64,000 nucleotides of DNA, taken from the NCBI GenBank assembly GCA_937981555.1, contig CALJOK010000017.1, positions 235,582 to 299,581 on the forward strand. Reading direction: 5' to 3'. This stretch comes from an uncultured Saprospiraceae bacterium (GTDB lineage: Bacteria > Bacteroidota > Bacteroidia > Chitinophagales > Saprospiraceae). Below the pieces are notes generated by a model that searched no databases, had not been told where the DNA came from, and saw only the letters and a program-made list of their open reading frames with translations. Shown here in pieces: positions 42,820 to 51,288 of this stretch. Every line of letters starts with the position of its first letter. Positions within the stretch are counted from its first letter, which is position 1. The translations under genes and the position numbers were made by a program.

Positions 42820-42859
42820 TCCAAGTCACCTTTTGATTTTTAAAATTGTAGTACATTAG
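42816..42859 (+). promoter_or_regulatory. Crp/Fnr-like site with promoter upstream of the MFS gene
   Basis: GTGAT-CCAA-GTCAC at 42816-42829 (one mismatch to a perfect dyad) and a near-consensus box TACATTAG at 42852-42859. Centre-to-box distance 29.5 bases, the same as at 47957-48000. Confidence 0.4.
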
Positions 42860-42897
42860 CCAATATTCTTTTTTGTAAAATCAAACAAAAAAAATCA

Positions 42898-44133
42898 TTG
42901 GCAAAAATACAACTCGGTTTAAAAAATAACTGGCAACAATTTTCCTTACTCGTCCTTATCAATGCCTTCGTTGGAGGAATGGTAGGACTCGAAAGAAGTA
43001 TTTTGCCTTCCATCGCAGAAGTCGAATTTGGGATGGCTGCGAAAACTGCGATACTTTCTTTTATCGTCGTATTTGGAATTTCGAAAGCTGCCGCTAATTT
43101 TTTTATGGGAAAAATGGCGAATAAAATTGGCCGAAAACGATTACTGATTTTAGGATGGTTGTTTGGTTTGCCCGTTCCATTTTTATTAATGTATGCGCCG
43201 AATTGGAATTGGATTATTTTTGCAAATGTATTGTTAGGAATTAATCAAGGGCTCGCTTGGTCGAGTACGGTGATTATGAAAATAGATTTGGTTGGACAAA
43301 AAGATCGAGGACTGGCGATGGGGATTAATGAATTTGCCGGTTATCTTTCAGTTGGGATTGTTGCTTTTTTGACTAGTTGGATTGCCGATAATTATGGTTT
43401 GCGACCATATCCATTTTACATTGGAATTGGTTTGGCTATTGCTGGATTTTTGGGAAGTATATTTTTGATTCGAGATACGCAAAGTCATTTGGCTAACGAA
43501 GAAAAGGAAAGCAAACAGAAAACGTTGAAAAATTTATTTTGGCAAACTTCCATTTTACATCCCAACCTCGGGAGTATTTCGCAAGCAGGATTAATTAATA
43601 ATTTGAATGATGGAATGGTTTGGGGATTGTTGCCTTTATTTTTAATTACCAAAGATTTTGGATTGGATGAGATAGGAATCGTGGTGGGTGTTTACCCTGC
43701 GGTTTGGGGGCTTGGTCAATTAATTACCGGCAAGATGGGAGATCATTTTTGCAAAAAGGATTTGTTGTTTTGGGGAATGTTGTTGCAAGCGATTGCGTTG
43801 GTCGGCATTTTATTTTTCCAAAATTTTGGTCTAATCATTTCTGCCTCAGCATTATTAGGTTGGGGGACGGCGATGGTTTACCCTAATTTTATAAGTGCGA
43901 TTGCCGACTCCACACATCCTACTCAGCGAGCAGAAAGTATTGGCGTTTTTAGAATGTGGCGAGATTTAGGTTATGCTATTGGAGCGTTGTTGACAGGAAT
44001 TATTGCAGACTTTTTTGGAATGCAGGAAGCATTAACGGTGATTATTTTATTGACTATTTTTTCTTCGATGGTGATTCAGATAAGGATGAGCTGTGGAAGT
44101 GAAGGGGAGAAGCGGTTGTTGAATTTTTTCTAA
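42898..44133 (+). CDS. Major facilitator superfamily transporter
   Basis: 411 residues with a TTG start (MAKIQLGLKNNWQQFSLLVL after initiation); no ATG fits. Twelve hydrophobic helices. The loop 2-3 MFS motif is GKMANKIGRKRLLILG, repeated in the second half as GKMGDHFCKKDLLFWG. RTEMWR-like FRMWRDLGYAIGALL near helix 11 is typical of drug/metabolite-type MFS. The substrate is unknown. It lies between regulators and the sulfur genes, so sulfite, arsenical or organic anion export are possible but unproven. Confidence 0.85.
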   Translation: MAKIQLGLKNNWQQFSLLVLINAFVGGMVGLERSILPSIAEVEFGMAAKTAILSFIVVFGISKAAANFFMGKMANKIGRKRLLILGWLFGLPVPFLLMYAPNWNWIIFANVLLGINQGLAWSSTVIMKIDLVGQKDRGLAMGINEFAGYLSVGIVAFLTSWIADNYGLRPYPFYIGIGLAIAGFLGSIFLIRDTQSHLANEEKESKQKTLKNLFWQTSILHPNLGSISQAGLINNLNDGMVWGLLPLFLITKDFGLDEIGIVVGVYPAVWGLGQLITGKMGDHFCKKDLLFWGMLLQAIALVGILFFQNFGLIISASALLGWGTAMVYPNFISAIADSTHPTQRAESIGVFRMWRDLGYAIGALLTGIIADFFGMQEALTVIILLTIFSSMVIQIRMSCGSEGEKRLLNFF

Positions 44134-44242
44134 GACAAATACTAGGTCAGCCTTAAGGTGAGTGATAGATAACTAAAAAATTAAAGACTGTTATGGTGTT
44201 TCCTTCTTTTGGATTTATGAATTTATGTTCATATTTTGCACT

Positions 44243-44557
44243 ATGGAAAGTAAAAATATAATGAATGATGAGTTGGTAGAAAAACTAGAACGAATCGCCT
44301 TTATTTTAAAAACAGTTGCTCACCCCATGAGATTAGCGATTGTTCATTTGCTCGAACAACATCCTCGATTATCAGTTTCAGAGATTTGTGCTATGTTGGG
44401 TTCAGAACAATCTCTCACTTCTCATAATTTACAAAATATGAGATTGAAAGGAATTTTGTCCGCGAAACGAGAGGGGAGAAGTGTCATGTATTCTTTAAAA
44501 GAAAAAGACGTTTCGATGATAATTGAATGCTTAGAAAATTGCAAATGCAATATGTAA
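44243..44557 (+). CDS. ArsR-family winged-helix repressor
   Basis: 104 residues from ATG 44243 (MESKNIMNDELVEKLERIAF); an in-frame ATG at 44225 is possible. Classic ArsR fold: AHPMRLAIVHLLEQHPRLSVSEICAMLGSEQSLTSHNLQNMRLKGILSAKREGRSVMYSL. Cys residues are one in SEICAML and three at the C-terminus (ENCKC preceded by CLE), which could sense metal, arsenite or persulfide. The gene is directly followed by a terminator. The neighbouring sulfur genes make a BigR/SqrR-like persulfide role conceivable, but the Cys placement does not clearly match those. Confidence 0.88.
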   Translation: MESKNIMNDELVEKLERIAFILKTVAHPMRLAIVHLLEQHPRLSVSEICAMLGSEQSLTSHNLQNMRLKGILSAKREGRSVMYSLKEKDVSMIIECLENCKCNM

Positions 44558-44572
44558 AATATAAATTTTAAG

Positions 44573-44600
44573 AGAAGCACTTTGCAACCAAAGTGCTTCT
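44573..44600 (+). terminator. Intrinsic terminator after the ArsR gene
   Basis: 12-bp stem AGAAGCACTTTG/CAAAGTGCTTCT, 4-base loop, then five T. Confidence 0.92.
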
Positions 44601-44665
44601 TTTTGGTTTAGATACATGAAAGAAGTTACATATTTTTTAATATTGAAACTAAAAACCAATTAATC

Positions 44666-44839
44666 ATGAATTTAAAAATTGATAAAGAAATCTTTGACTC
44701 CATCGCCAAAGAGATTCATAGTGATTCTAGTCCAGTTGGAATTGATGCAAAGAAAACACATATCTTAATTTTGGAGAAATTAATGCAACTGGAAAAACGC
44801 CTCGATCGAATTGAAACCAAAATTGATAATAAAAAATAA
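44666..44839 (+). CDS. 57-residue small protein coupled to the Crp/Fnr gene
   Basis: ATG at 44666, stop TAA at 44837-44839 that overlaps the next ATG by one base (TAATG), so translation is probably coupled. The product (MNLKIDKEIFDSIAKEIHSD ... HILILEKLMQLEKRLDRIETKI) is soluble and mostly helical, with a coiled-coil-like C-terminus. No Cys or metal motif. Too short for family assignment; it may be a small partner of the Crp-like protein. Confidence 0.7.
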   Translation: MNLKIDKEIFDSIAKEIHSDSSPVGIDAKKTHILILEKLMQLEKRLDRIETKIDNKK

Positions 44840-45489
44840 TGGAAGATTTTAACCAAGAAATATTCGAACTCGTACATCAAAATTTCCCAGGTTTAGCAGA
44901 ACTTGCTTTGCAAAAAGAAATTGCGAATGTTGGAGTCCTCAAGCATTTTCGAGAAGGAGAGGTGATCATGAATTATGGAAGTTATGTGAGACTAGTTCCT
45001 CTTTTGGTCAAAGGAACAATCAAGGTGGTTCGGGAAGATGAGGAAGATGGAAGAGAATTATTATTGTATTATTTATATGCAGGAGAAACTTGCTCGATGT
45101 CATTTTCTTGCTGTATGATGGACAAGGTAAGTGACATCAGAACAACAGCGGAAGATGATTCGACGGTCATTGCAATTCCTGTAAAATATGTAGATGAATG
45201 GATGTCGAAATTTCCAAGTTGGAAAAATTTTGTGATGCGTTCCTATGATTCCAGAATGAAAGAAATGATCAAAACGATAGACAGTATCGCATTTAAAAAA
45301 ATGGATGAACGTCTTTTGGAATATTTAAAAGAAAGAGCTACAGCACACAATTCAAAAGTTATCCACTCTACTCACCAAGAAATTGCGGCGGACTTAAATG
45401 CCTCCCGAGAAGCCGTATCAAGATTACTCAAACAGTTGGAAAAGAATGGAGTCGTTACGTTGGAACGAAATAAAATCAATCTTTTGTGA
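44839..45489 (+). CDS. Crp/Fnr-family regulator with Cys cluster
   Basis: 216 residues. N-terminal cyclic-nucleotide-binding-like fold (FREGEVIMNYGSYVRLVPLLVKGTIKVV) lacking the cAMP-phosphate Arg signature. Residues ~84-92 read TCSMSFSCC, giving Cys85, Cys91 and Cys92, a possible thiol or Fe-S sensor. C-terminal winged helix HSTHQEIAADLNASREAVSRLLKQLEKNGVV binds DNA. Such Crp/Fnr proteins often sit beside rhodanese, metallo-beta-lactamase and sulfur-transporter genes in Bacteroidota, as here. GTGAT-N4-ATCAC at 47957-47970 is a possible target. Confidence 0.88.
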   Translation: MEDFNQEIFELVHQNFPGLAELALQKEIANVGVLKHFREGEVIMNYGSYVRLVPLLVKGTIKVVREDEEDGRELLLYYLYAGETCSMSFSCCMMDKVSDIRTTAEDDSTVIAIPVKYVDEWMSKFPSWKNFVMRSYDSRMKEMIKTIDSIAFKKMDERLLEYLKERATAHNSKVIHSTHQEIAADLNASREAVSRLLKQLEKNGVVTLERNKINLL

Positions 45490-45556
45490 TAGAAGTTACG
45501 GACTTTGATTTTTTAAAATCAGAACTTGCAGTTGAATTGATTTTGATAAAAAAAAC

Positions 45557-45606
45557 ATTCTGAGCTAAGTTTTGGGAAACTAAAACCCCAAAATTTAGCT
45601 CAGAAT
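45557..45606 (+). repeat. Long hairpin just upstream of the SulP gene
   Basis: Arms ATTCTGAGCTAA-TTTTGGG and CCCAAAA-TTAGCTCAGAAT pair over ~19 positions with a ~9-base loop. It ends 15 bases before the SulP ATG, next to a purine-rich GAGGAG. There is no U-tract, so it may be a leader structure as well as a weak terminator of the Crp gene. Confidence 0.7.
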
Positions 45607-45621
45607 AATAAACAAGAGGAG

Positions 45622-47346
45622 ATGAACTTCAAGCAATATTTTCCAATCTTAGAATGGTTGCCCCGATATAATTCCGATTTTTTTAAAGGAGATTTAGTAG
45701 CTGGTTTAACGGTAGGAGTAATGCTTATTCCTCAAGGAATGGCCTATGCGATGTTAGCAGGAATGCCACCAATTTATGGATTATATGCTTCGATAATCCC
45801 TTTGATTTTATACGCGATTTTTGGAACATCTCGACAATTGGCTGTTGGGCCAGTAGCGATGGTAGCACTTTTGATTGCTGCAGGAGTGGGAACAATTGCT
45901 GAAACTGGAAGCATAGAATTTGTTGGATTAGCGATTCTCTTAGCCTTAATGGTTGGAATAATTCAGCTATTAATGGGTTTTTTTAAATTAGGTTTCCTAG
46001 TCAATTTTCTTTCCCATCCGGTGATTGCTGGGTTTACTTCAGCAGCAGCTTTGATCATCGGTTTTTCCCAACTCAAACATTTACTAGGCATCAATATTCC
46101 TCGGAGTAATCATATTCATGAGATTATTGGAAATGCTTTTTCGAATCTTGATGCAGTCAATATTCAGACTTTTACTATTGGAATAGTAGCGATCGGTTTG
46201 ATTCTTTTGGTGAAAAAAATCAAGCTGCCAATTCCTGGGCCACTACTTGCTGTAGTGTTTGGGATTCTTACTGTTTGGATATTGGGATGGCATGAGGAAG
46301 GAGTGAAAATAGTAGGAGAAGTGCCAAAAGGATTACCTGCTTTCGGTATTCCAAACCTAAACTTTGAAGATGTAAAAGCATTGTTACCAATTGCTTTTAC
46401 CATATCATTTATATCGTTTATGGAAAGTATTGCGGTGGCAAAAGCAATTCAGTCCAAACATAAAAACTATCAAATCGTTCCGAATCAAGAACTCATTGCT
46501 TTAGGAATGGCAAATATTGGAGGTGCCTTTTTCCAATCGTTTCCAACTACAGGAGGATTTTCACGAACGGCAGTTAACGATCAAACTGGTGCAAAAACAG
46601 GAATGGCTTCTATTTTTAGTGCTGCCTTGATTGCCTTGACCTTATTATTTTTGACGCCACTTTTTTATTATTTACCAAATGCGATTTTAGCCTCTGTAAT
46701 TATGGTGGCAGTTTTTGGGTTGATAGATTTTAAAGAAGCGAAACATTTATGGCATACGGATCGAGGTGATTTTTTAATGATGCTTGCTACTTTTTTAGGA
46801 ACACTAACGTTGGGAATTGAAGAAGGTATTTTGATTGGAGTTGTCCTATCCTTGGCCTTAATTATTTTTAGAACGACTCAACCGCATACAGCTGTTTTAG
46901 GAAAAATTCCAGGCAAACCACATTACAAAAATACAGACCGTTTTGATCATCTTGAAGTTCGAGAAGACATTTTGATTTTTAGGTTTGATGCTCGATTGTA
47001 TTTTGCGAACGTTAGTTTTTTTAAAGAAAAAATAGAAACAGAAATTTTAAATAAAGGCAAAGCTTTAAAATTATTTATCCTTGATGCCGATAGTATGAAT
47101 GGAGTGGATAGTAGTGGTGTGCATGCGATGGAAGAGATGATTGAGTTTTGTCATGATCGAAATGTCCAATTTAAGTTTGTAGGAGTAAAAGGACCAATCC
47201 GAGATATTCTACATCGAGCAGATGTGGTAGACAAAATTGGAGAAGATAAATTCTTCTTCCGCATTCAACATGCCGTTGATTTTTTTGATAAAAAAACAGA
47301 TCATCGATATCATGAATATGCCCTGCAGACAAATGAGGATGAATAG
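45622..47346 (+). CDS. SulP-family anion transporter with STAS domain
   Basis: 574 residues. It starts with the family signature LPRYNSDFFKGDLVAGLTVGVMLIPQGMAYAMLAGMPPIYGLYAS. About 12-14 membrane segments follow, with FPTTGGFSRTAVNDQTGAKTG (conserved sulfate transporter motif). A cytoplasmic STAS domain spans ~430-545 (REDILIFRFDARLYFANVSFFKEKI ... LDADSMNGVDSSGVHAMEEM, with the Ser of the DSSG loop). It transports sulfate or bicarbonate/other anions. Next to persulfide dioxygenase and sulfite-oxidase-like genes, sulfate movement is the simplest reading. Confidence 0.92.
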   Translation: MNFKQYFPILEWLPRYNSDFFKGDLVAGLTVGVMLIPQGMAYAMLAGMPPIYGLYASIIPLILYAIFGTSRQLAVGPVAMVALLIAAGVGTIAETGSIEFVGLAILLALMVGIIQLLMGFFKLGFLVNFLSHPVIAGFTSAAALIIGFSQLKHLLGINIPRSNHIHEIIGNAFSNLDAVNIQTFTIGIVAIGLILLVKKIKLPIPGPLLAVVFGILTVWILGWHEEGVKIVGEVPKGLPAFGIPNLNFEDVKALLPIAFTISFISFMESIAVAKAIQSKHKNYQIVPNQELIALGMANIGGAFFQSFPTTGGFSRTAVNDQTGAKTGMASIFSAALIALTLLFLTPLFYYLPNAILASVIMVAVFGLIDFKEAKHLWHTDRGDFLMMLATFLGTLTLGIEEGILIGVVLSLALIIFRTTQPHTAVLGKIPGKPHYKNTDRFDHLEVREDILIFRFDARLYFANVSFFKEKIETEILNKGKALKLFILDADSMNGVDSSGVHAMEEMIEFCHDRNVQFKFVGVKGPIRDILHRADVVDKIGEDKFFFRIQHAVDFFDKKTDHRYHEYALQTNEDE

Positions 47347-47377
47347 ATTCTAATAACTTGCCGGGTAATTAAATTAG

Positions 47378-47396
47378 AGAACCACTTCGTGGTTCT
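47378..47396 (+). repeat. Short hairpin after the SulP gene
   Basis: AGAACCAC-TTC-GTGGTTCT, a perfect 8-bp stem with 3-base loop, 32 bases past the stop codon. No long U-tract, so termination is uncertain. Confidence 0.6.
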
Positions 47397-47437
47397 TCAA
47401 ACCCTCTGAGTAACAAGTGGATTTAAATTAAATTAAA

Positions 47438-47824
47438 ATGAAACTAAGAATTAAAGGCAACTCCATTCGTCTTCGGTTAACCCAAAGTGAAATACAAGAA
47501 TTCCAAGAAAAAGGAATAGTAAAAGAAGTCATCAAATTCGGAAACTTACCCTTGCAAAAAATGAATTACATCCTTCAGCAATTTGATGGAAATGAAATGA
47601 ATGCTTCTTACGAATCAAACACAATGATTGTAAATGTTCCAAACTCCATTGCTGCAACTTGGGTCACAACCAATCAAGTTGGAGTTGAAAATCGAATAAA
47701 AATCAACAACGAAGAAGATTTATTTATTCTTATTGAAAAAGATTTTCAATGTCTAAAACCTAGAGATGGAGAAGATGAAAGTGAAATGTTTCCGAATCCA
47801 TCGGAAGAGACTTTGAAGTGCTAA
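47438..47824 (+). CDS. Small conserved protein (possibly DUF7009 family)
   Basis: 128 residues, no signal peptide. It begins MKLRIKGNSIRLRLTQSEIQ, a pattern I associate with a short Bacteroidota family annotated DUF7009; this name is from memory and tentative. The centre is beta-rich (NYILQQFDGNEMNASYESNTMIVNVPNSIAATW) and the C-terminus ends with Asp/Glu-rich KPRDGEDESEMFPNP followed by a terminal Cys. Function unknown. It sits between SulP and the persulfide dioxygenase-like gene, often a place for small sulfur or metal accessory proteins. Confidence 0.7.
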   Translation: MKLRIKGNSIRLRLTQSEIQEFQEKGIVKEVIKFGNLPLQKMNYILQQFDGNEMNASYESNTMIVNVPNSIAATWVTTNQVGVENRIKINNEEDLFILIEKDFQCLKPRDGEDESEMFPNPSEETLKC

Positions 47825-47956
47825 CCTATATTTTTTATCAAAATATAATATGTTCGTTTTGAAATTGCAAAATATGAAACTTTATTCATATTTTAGCCAA
47901 ACAAATTAAAGATGGAAGTATTGATAAAAAAAGAAATTTAAAAAAAACGCCTAAGT

Positions 47957-48000
47957 GTGATTTCTATCACGAAGTAAGTTTGAAAACAGGAATATCTTTG
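47957..48000 (+). promoter_or_regulatory. Crp/Fnr-like site with promoter upstream of the persulfide dioxygenase-like gene
   Basis: Perfect dyad GTGAT-TTCT-ATCAC at 47957-47970 and perfect -7 box TATCTTTG at 47993-48000. The centre is 29.5 bases before the box, so about -42 from the predicted start, the classical Crp/Fnr class II activator position. Confidence 0.6.
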
Positions 48001-48042
48001 TGTTGAGATTAGAATTAAAGAAACATAAAATTAATTTTCAAA

Positions 48043-49455
48043 ATGAAAGTAGAACAAATTTATACTGGATGTTTAGCACAAGGTGCTTACTATATTGAGA
48101 GTAATGGCGAAGCTGCGATCATCGATCCGCTTCGAGAAACAGAACCTTATATTGCCAAAGCAAAAGCGAATGGAGTGAAGATCAAATATATTTTTGAAAC
48201 TCATTTTCATGCTGATTTTGTTTCTGGGCATTTAGACTTAGCGAAAAAAACTGGTGCAAAAATTATCTATGGACCAAAGGCAGAAACGGAATATAAAAAG
48301 CACTTGGCTACAGATGGTGAAGTATTTAAATTAGGAAAAGTATCGATCACCGTTTTACATACACCAGGGCATACACCTGAAAGTACAACCTACCTTTTAA
48401 AAGATGCTAAGAAAAAAGACTATGCAATTTTCACAGGAGACACCTTATTTATAGGTGATGTCGGACGACCAGATTTGGCGCAGAAAAATGGAAAATTGAC
48501 AAAGGAACAATTAGCGGGTTGGTTATATGATAGCTTGCGGAAAAAAATCATGACGTTATCTGATGATGTATTGGTTTATCCCGCGCATGGAGCAGGTTCC
48601 GCTTGTGGAAAAAATATGAGTTCGGAAACTTGGGATACTTTGGGCAACCAAAAGAAAACCAATTATGCCCTTCGAGCAGACATGACAAAAAAAGAATTTG
48701 TCAAAGAAGTGACGGATGGTTTAGCACCTCCGCCTGTTTATTTTCAAAAAAATGCGGCGTTGAATAAAGGAGGTTACGAAAGCATTGATACCGTGATGAA
48801 GCGTGGCGCGAAATCATTATCGCCTAGGGAATTTGAAGTAGTGGCCAATGAAACGGAAGCGTTAATTTTGGACGTTCGATCAAAAGAAGAATTTGTCAAA
48901 GGCTTTATTCCCAATTCGATCTTCATCGGTTTGGATGGAAGTTTTGCGCCTTGGGTAGGAGCATTGGTTCCAGATCTGATGCAGCCAATTATTATCGTTG
49001 CACCAAAAGGAAAGAATAAAGAAACCGTAAAACGTTTGGCAAGAGTCGGTTACGATAATGCAGTTGGATATTTGAAAGGAGGTTTTGATGCATGGAAAAA
49101 AGAGAAGAGAGAAATTGATACCATCGAAACGATTGATGTAAAAACTTTCGAGAAAAAATATTCTAAAAAACTCAATGTGTTAGATGTTCGGAAGCCAACG
49201 GAATACATTGGCGAGCAAATTGAAAACGCACAAAATTTTTCTTTGGATTTCATTAATGATAACATGAGTGAAATTTCCAAAAAGAAAAAGTATCACATGC
49301 ATTGTCGAAGTGGATATCGATCCACGGTTGCAGCTTCTATTTTGAAGGCAAGAGGTTTTGACAAACTAGTCAATGTGCAAGGAAAGTACGATGACATTTC
49401 AGCTTCCAAAGTTCCAACGTCGGATTTTGTTTGTCCATCAACTTTGAAAAAATAA
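48043..49455 (+). CDS. Persulfide dioxygenase-like metallo-beta-lactamase fold fused to two rhodanese domains
   Basis: 470 residues. Residues 1-240 are an ETHE1-like metallo-hydrolase: THFHADFVSGH (H-x-H-x-D), HTPGHTPESTTY and TGDTLFIGDVGRPDL, with YPAHGAGSACG. Residues ~260-355 form a rhodanese domain with an inactive site (VAPKGKNKE, no Cys). Residues ~370-465 form a second rhodanese with active Cys in MHCRSGYRST. Such fusions oxidise glutathione-type persulfide to sulfite and transfer sulfane sulfur. Non-haem iron binding by the lactamase domain is expected from the family. Its promoter carries a Crp/Fnr-like site. Confidence 0.88.
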   Translation: MKVEQIYTGCLAQGAYYIESNGEAAIIDPLRETEPYIAKAKANGVKIKYIFETHFHADFVSGHLDLAKKTGAKIIYGPKAETEYKKHLATDGEVFKLGKVSITVLHTPGHTPESTTYLLKDAKKKDYAIFTGDTLFIGDVGRPDLAQKNGKLTKEQLAGWLYDSLRKKIMTLSDDVLVYPAHGAGSACGKNMSSETWDTLGNQKKTNYALRADMTKKEFVKEVTDGLAPPPVYFQKNAALNKGGYESIDTVMKRGAKSLSPREFEVVANETEALILDVRSKEEFVKGFIPNSIFIGLDGSFAPWVGALVPDLMQPIIIVAPKGKNKETVKRLARVGYDNAVGYLKGGFDAWKKEKREIDTIETIDVKTFEKKYSKKLNVLDVRKPTEYIGEQIENAQNFSLDFINDNMSEISKKKKYHMHCRSGYRSTVAASILKARGFDKLVNVQGKYDDISASKVPTSDFVCPSTLKK

Positions 49456-49467
49456 CAATACAATTAC

Positions 49468-49499
49468 AAAGCATTGCTTCTGAAAAGAGGCAATGCTTT
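49468..49499 (+). terminator. Strong terminator between dioxygenase and Fe-S/NrfD genes
   Basis: 13-bp stem AAAGCATTGCTTC/GAGGCAATGCTTT with a 6-base loop, followed by a T-run to 49508. The following oxidoreductase genes therefore need read-through or their own promoter. Confidence 0.92.
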
Positions 49500-49528
49500 T
49501 TTTTTATTTTAAACGAAAAATCAACTAC

Positions 49529-51175
49529 ATGAAATATGGATTTGTCATCGACAATCGAAAATGTATCGGTTGTCATGCTTGTACCACCGCCTGCAAATCG
49601 GAACATCAAGTTCCCGTGGGCGTCAATCGGACATGGGTCAAGCAAGTAGAAAAAGGGGAGTTTCCAAATACTCGTCGCCTTTTTTCAGTCATGCGTTGTA
49701 ATCATTGTACTGATGCACCATGTGTGGAAATCTGTCCAGTCGAATCACTATATTTTCGAGAAGACGGAATTGTAGATTTTGACAAAGATCGTTGTATCGG
49801 TTGCAAATCTTGCATGCAAGCTTGTCCTTACGATGCACTTTATATTGACCCGGAAACAAGTACGGCAGCAAAATGTAATTATTGTGCACACCGCGTAGAT
49901 GTTGGTCTCGAACCAGCTTGTGTCAATGTTTGCCCTGAGGAAGCAATTATTTCAGGAGACATGGAAGACCCCAATTCTAAAATCACTCAACTCCTTTCTC
50001 GTCAACAAGTCAAAGTGCGAAAACCTGAAAAAGGAACGGTTCCCAATTTATTTTATATCGACGCAGATGAAGCTTCATTGAATCCTACTGCAACTGAAAA
50101 ATCAGATTCCTACTTCTGGAGTTCTCAATCTATGGGCGTTGGTCATTTTGCAAAAGAAGCAGAAAAGATGGCTTTCTCCAATGGTGATTTGGTGACAGCA
50201 TTGATACAACAAAAAGAAAGTATCAATGCTCAAGAGTTAGCGAAATCTGGCCCCGAAAGATCTATTGATGTTTTGATGGGAAAAGATAAACCGGTCAATA
50301 AAGGAAAAGCAACTCGAACGTATGATGTCGCTGACAAAGGAATTTTGTGGGGATGGGAAGTGTCTGGTTATGTTTGGACGAAGGCGATTTCAGCAGGAGC
50401 ATTCTTAGTTCCATTTTTAGCATGGGCATTTGGATTCGCAGAAGTGAGTCCGATGATCCTTTGGACGGGACTAGGATTAGGAGTTTTCTTTTTAGCTGCA
50501 ACTGGCGTTTTATTAATCATGGATTTGGATCAGCCAAAGAGATTTTTATATGTATTACTTCGTCCTCAATGGAAATCATGGTTAGTAAAAGGTGGATATG
50601 CGATTACGATATACGGAGGACTACTTTCCTTATTGGCAGCAGGAGCTTGGTTTGGTTGGACAGCCATCGAAACACCTTTGATGTGGTTGACTGCAATTAC
50701 TGCAGTAGTCGTTGCGATTTATACTGCGTTCCTTTTTGCGCAAGCGAAAGGACGAGATTTTTGGCAAAGCCCGACATTAGCCATTCATATGTTAGTGCAT
50801 AGTTTTATGGCAGGAGCTGGAATATTTGGAATCATTTCATTGTTTGCTGAAAATGGAGAGAACTGGTTACCGTTCTTAAAAATGGTATTGATCATTGGAG
50901 TCGTCGTCAATCTATTTACGATGCTAATGGAATTGACCATGACACATCCAACGAATGATGCCAAGCGGACGGTTGACATGATTGTCAGAGGGCGATACAA
51001 AAATAAATTCTGGATGGGTGTAGTGATTTTAGGAAATATAATTCCATTGTTAATCTTATTCTTCGGCGGAGGTAGCGCAATGATGTTGGCTGCAGCTGGA
51101 GCGGCGGTATTAATTGGGATTTGGTTCACAGAAGATATTTGGGTGGAAGCGCCACAACGAATTCCTTTAAGTTAA
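49529..51175 (+). CDS. Fused Fe-S (SoeB-like) and NrfD/DmsC-type membrane (SoeC-like) subunit
   Basis: 548 residues from ATG 49529 (MKYGFVIDNRKCIGCHACT); the frame extended to 49493 begins inside a terminator. Residues 1-~185 hold four [4Fe-4S] Cys motifs: CIGCHACTTACK, CNHCTDAPCVEICP, CIGCKSCMQACP and CNYCAHRVDVGLEPACVNVCP. After a ~100-residue linker, ~eight membrane helices (GWEVSGYVWTKAISAGAFLVPFLAW ...) match NrfD/polysulfide-reductase-type anchors with quinone binding. The two parts are usually separate genes, SoeB (~240 aa) and SoeC (~320 aa). It should pass electrons from the molybdopterin subunit to the quinone pool. Confidence 0.85.
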   Translation: MKYGFVIDNRKCIGCHACTTACKSEHQVPVGVNRTWVKQVEKGEFPNTRRLFSVMRCNHCTDAPCVEICPVESLYFREDGIVDFDKDRCIGCKSCMQACPYDALYIDPETSTAAKCNYCAHRVDVGLEPACVNVCPEEAIISGDMEDPNSKITQLLSRQQVKVRKPEKGTVPNLFYIDADEASLNPTATEKSDSYFWSSQSMGVGHFAKEAEKMAFSNGDLVTALIQQKESINAQELAKSGPERSIDVLMGKDKPVNKGKATRTYDVADKGILWGWEVSGYVWTKAISAGAFLVPFLAWAFGFAEVSPMILWTGLGLGVFFLAATGVLLIMDLDQPKRFLYVLLRPQWKSWLVKGGYAITIYGGLLSLLAAGAWFGWTAIETPLMWLTAITAVVVAIYTAFLFAQAKGRDFWQSPTLAIHMLVHSFMAGAGIFGIISLFAENGENWLPFLKMVLIIGVVVNLFTMLMELTMTHPTNDAKRTVDMIVRGRYKNKFWMGVVILGNIIPLLILFFGGGSAMMLAAAGAAVLIGIWFTEDIWVEAPQRIPLS

Positions 51176-51181
51176 AAAAAA

Positions 51182-51274
51182 ATTAGCCGCAGACGAACAC
51201 AGACTTAACTGACTTCCCCATTGTAAAAAATACATAATGGGGAAGTCAGTTAAGTCAGCGAAAGTCCGTGGCAA
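51182..51274. repeat. Long inverted repeat between the oxidoreductase subunit genes
   Basis: Perfect 21-bp arms at 51202-51222 and 51236-51256 around a 13-base loop. An outer, less perfect pair GCCGCAGAC/GTCCGTGGC extends the stem to 51186-51271. Both ends are flanked by A-runs. It resembles a palindromic mobile repeat rather than a terminator. The in-frame GTG at 51268 lies inside the outer arm. Confidence 0.8.
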
Positions 51275-51288
51275 AAAAAAATAAAAAC

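Noticed and set aside
45481..45500. Further Crp/Fnr-like site GTGAT-AGAA-GTTAC after the Crp gene, and ATGAAA-GAAG-TTACAT at 44616-44631
   Set aside because: Dyad symmetry is weak or no TAnnTTTG box lies at the 29-30 base spacing; left out as site calls.
51268..51288. GTG start extending the molybdopterin subunit by 7 residues
   Set aside because: It lies in the arm of a long inverted repeat; ATG 51289 starts the natural N-terminus.
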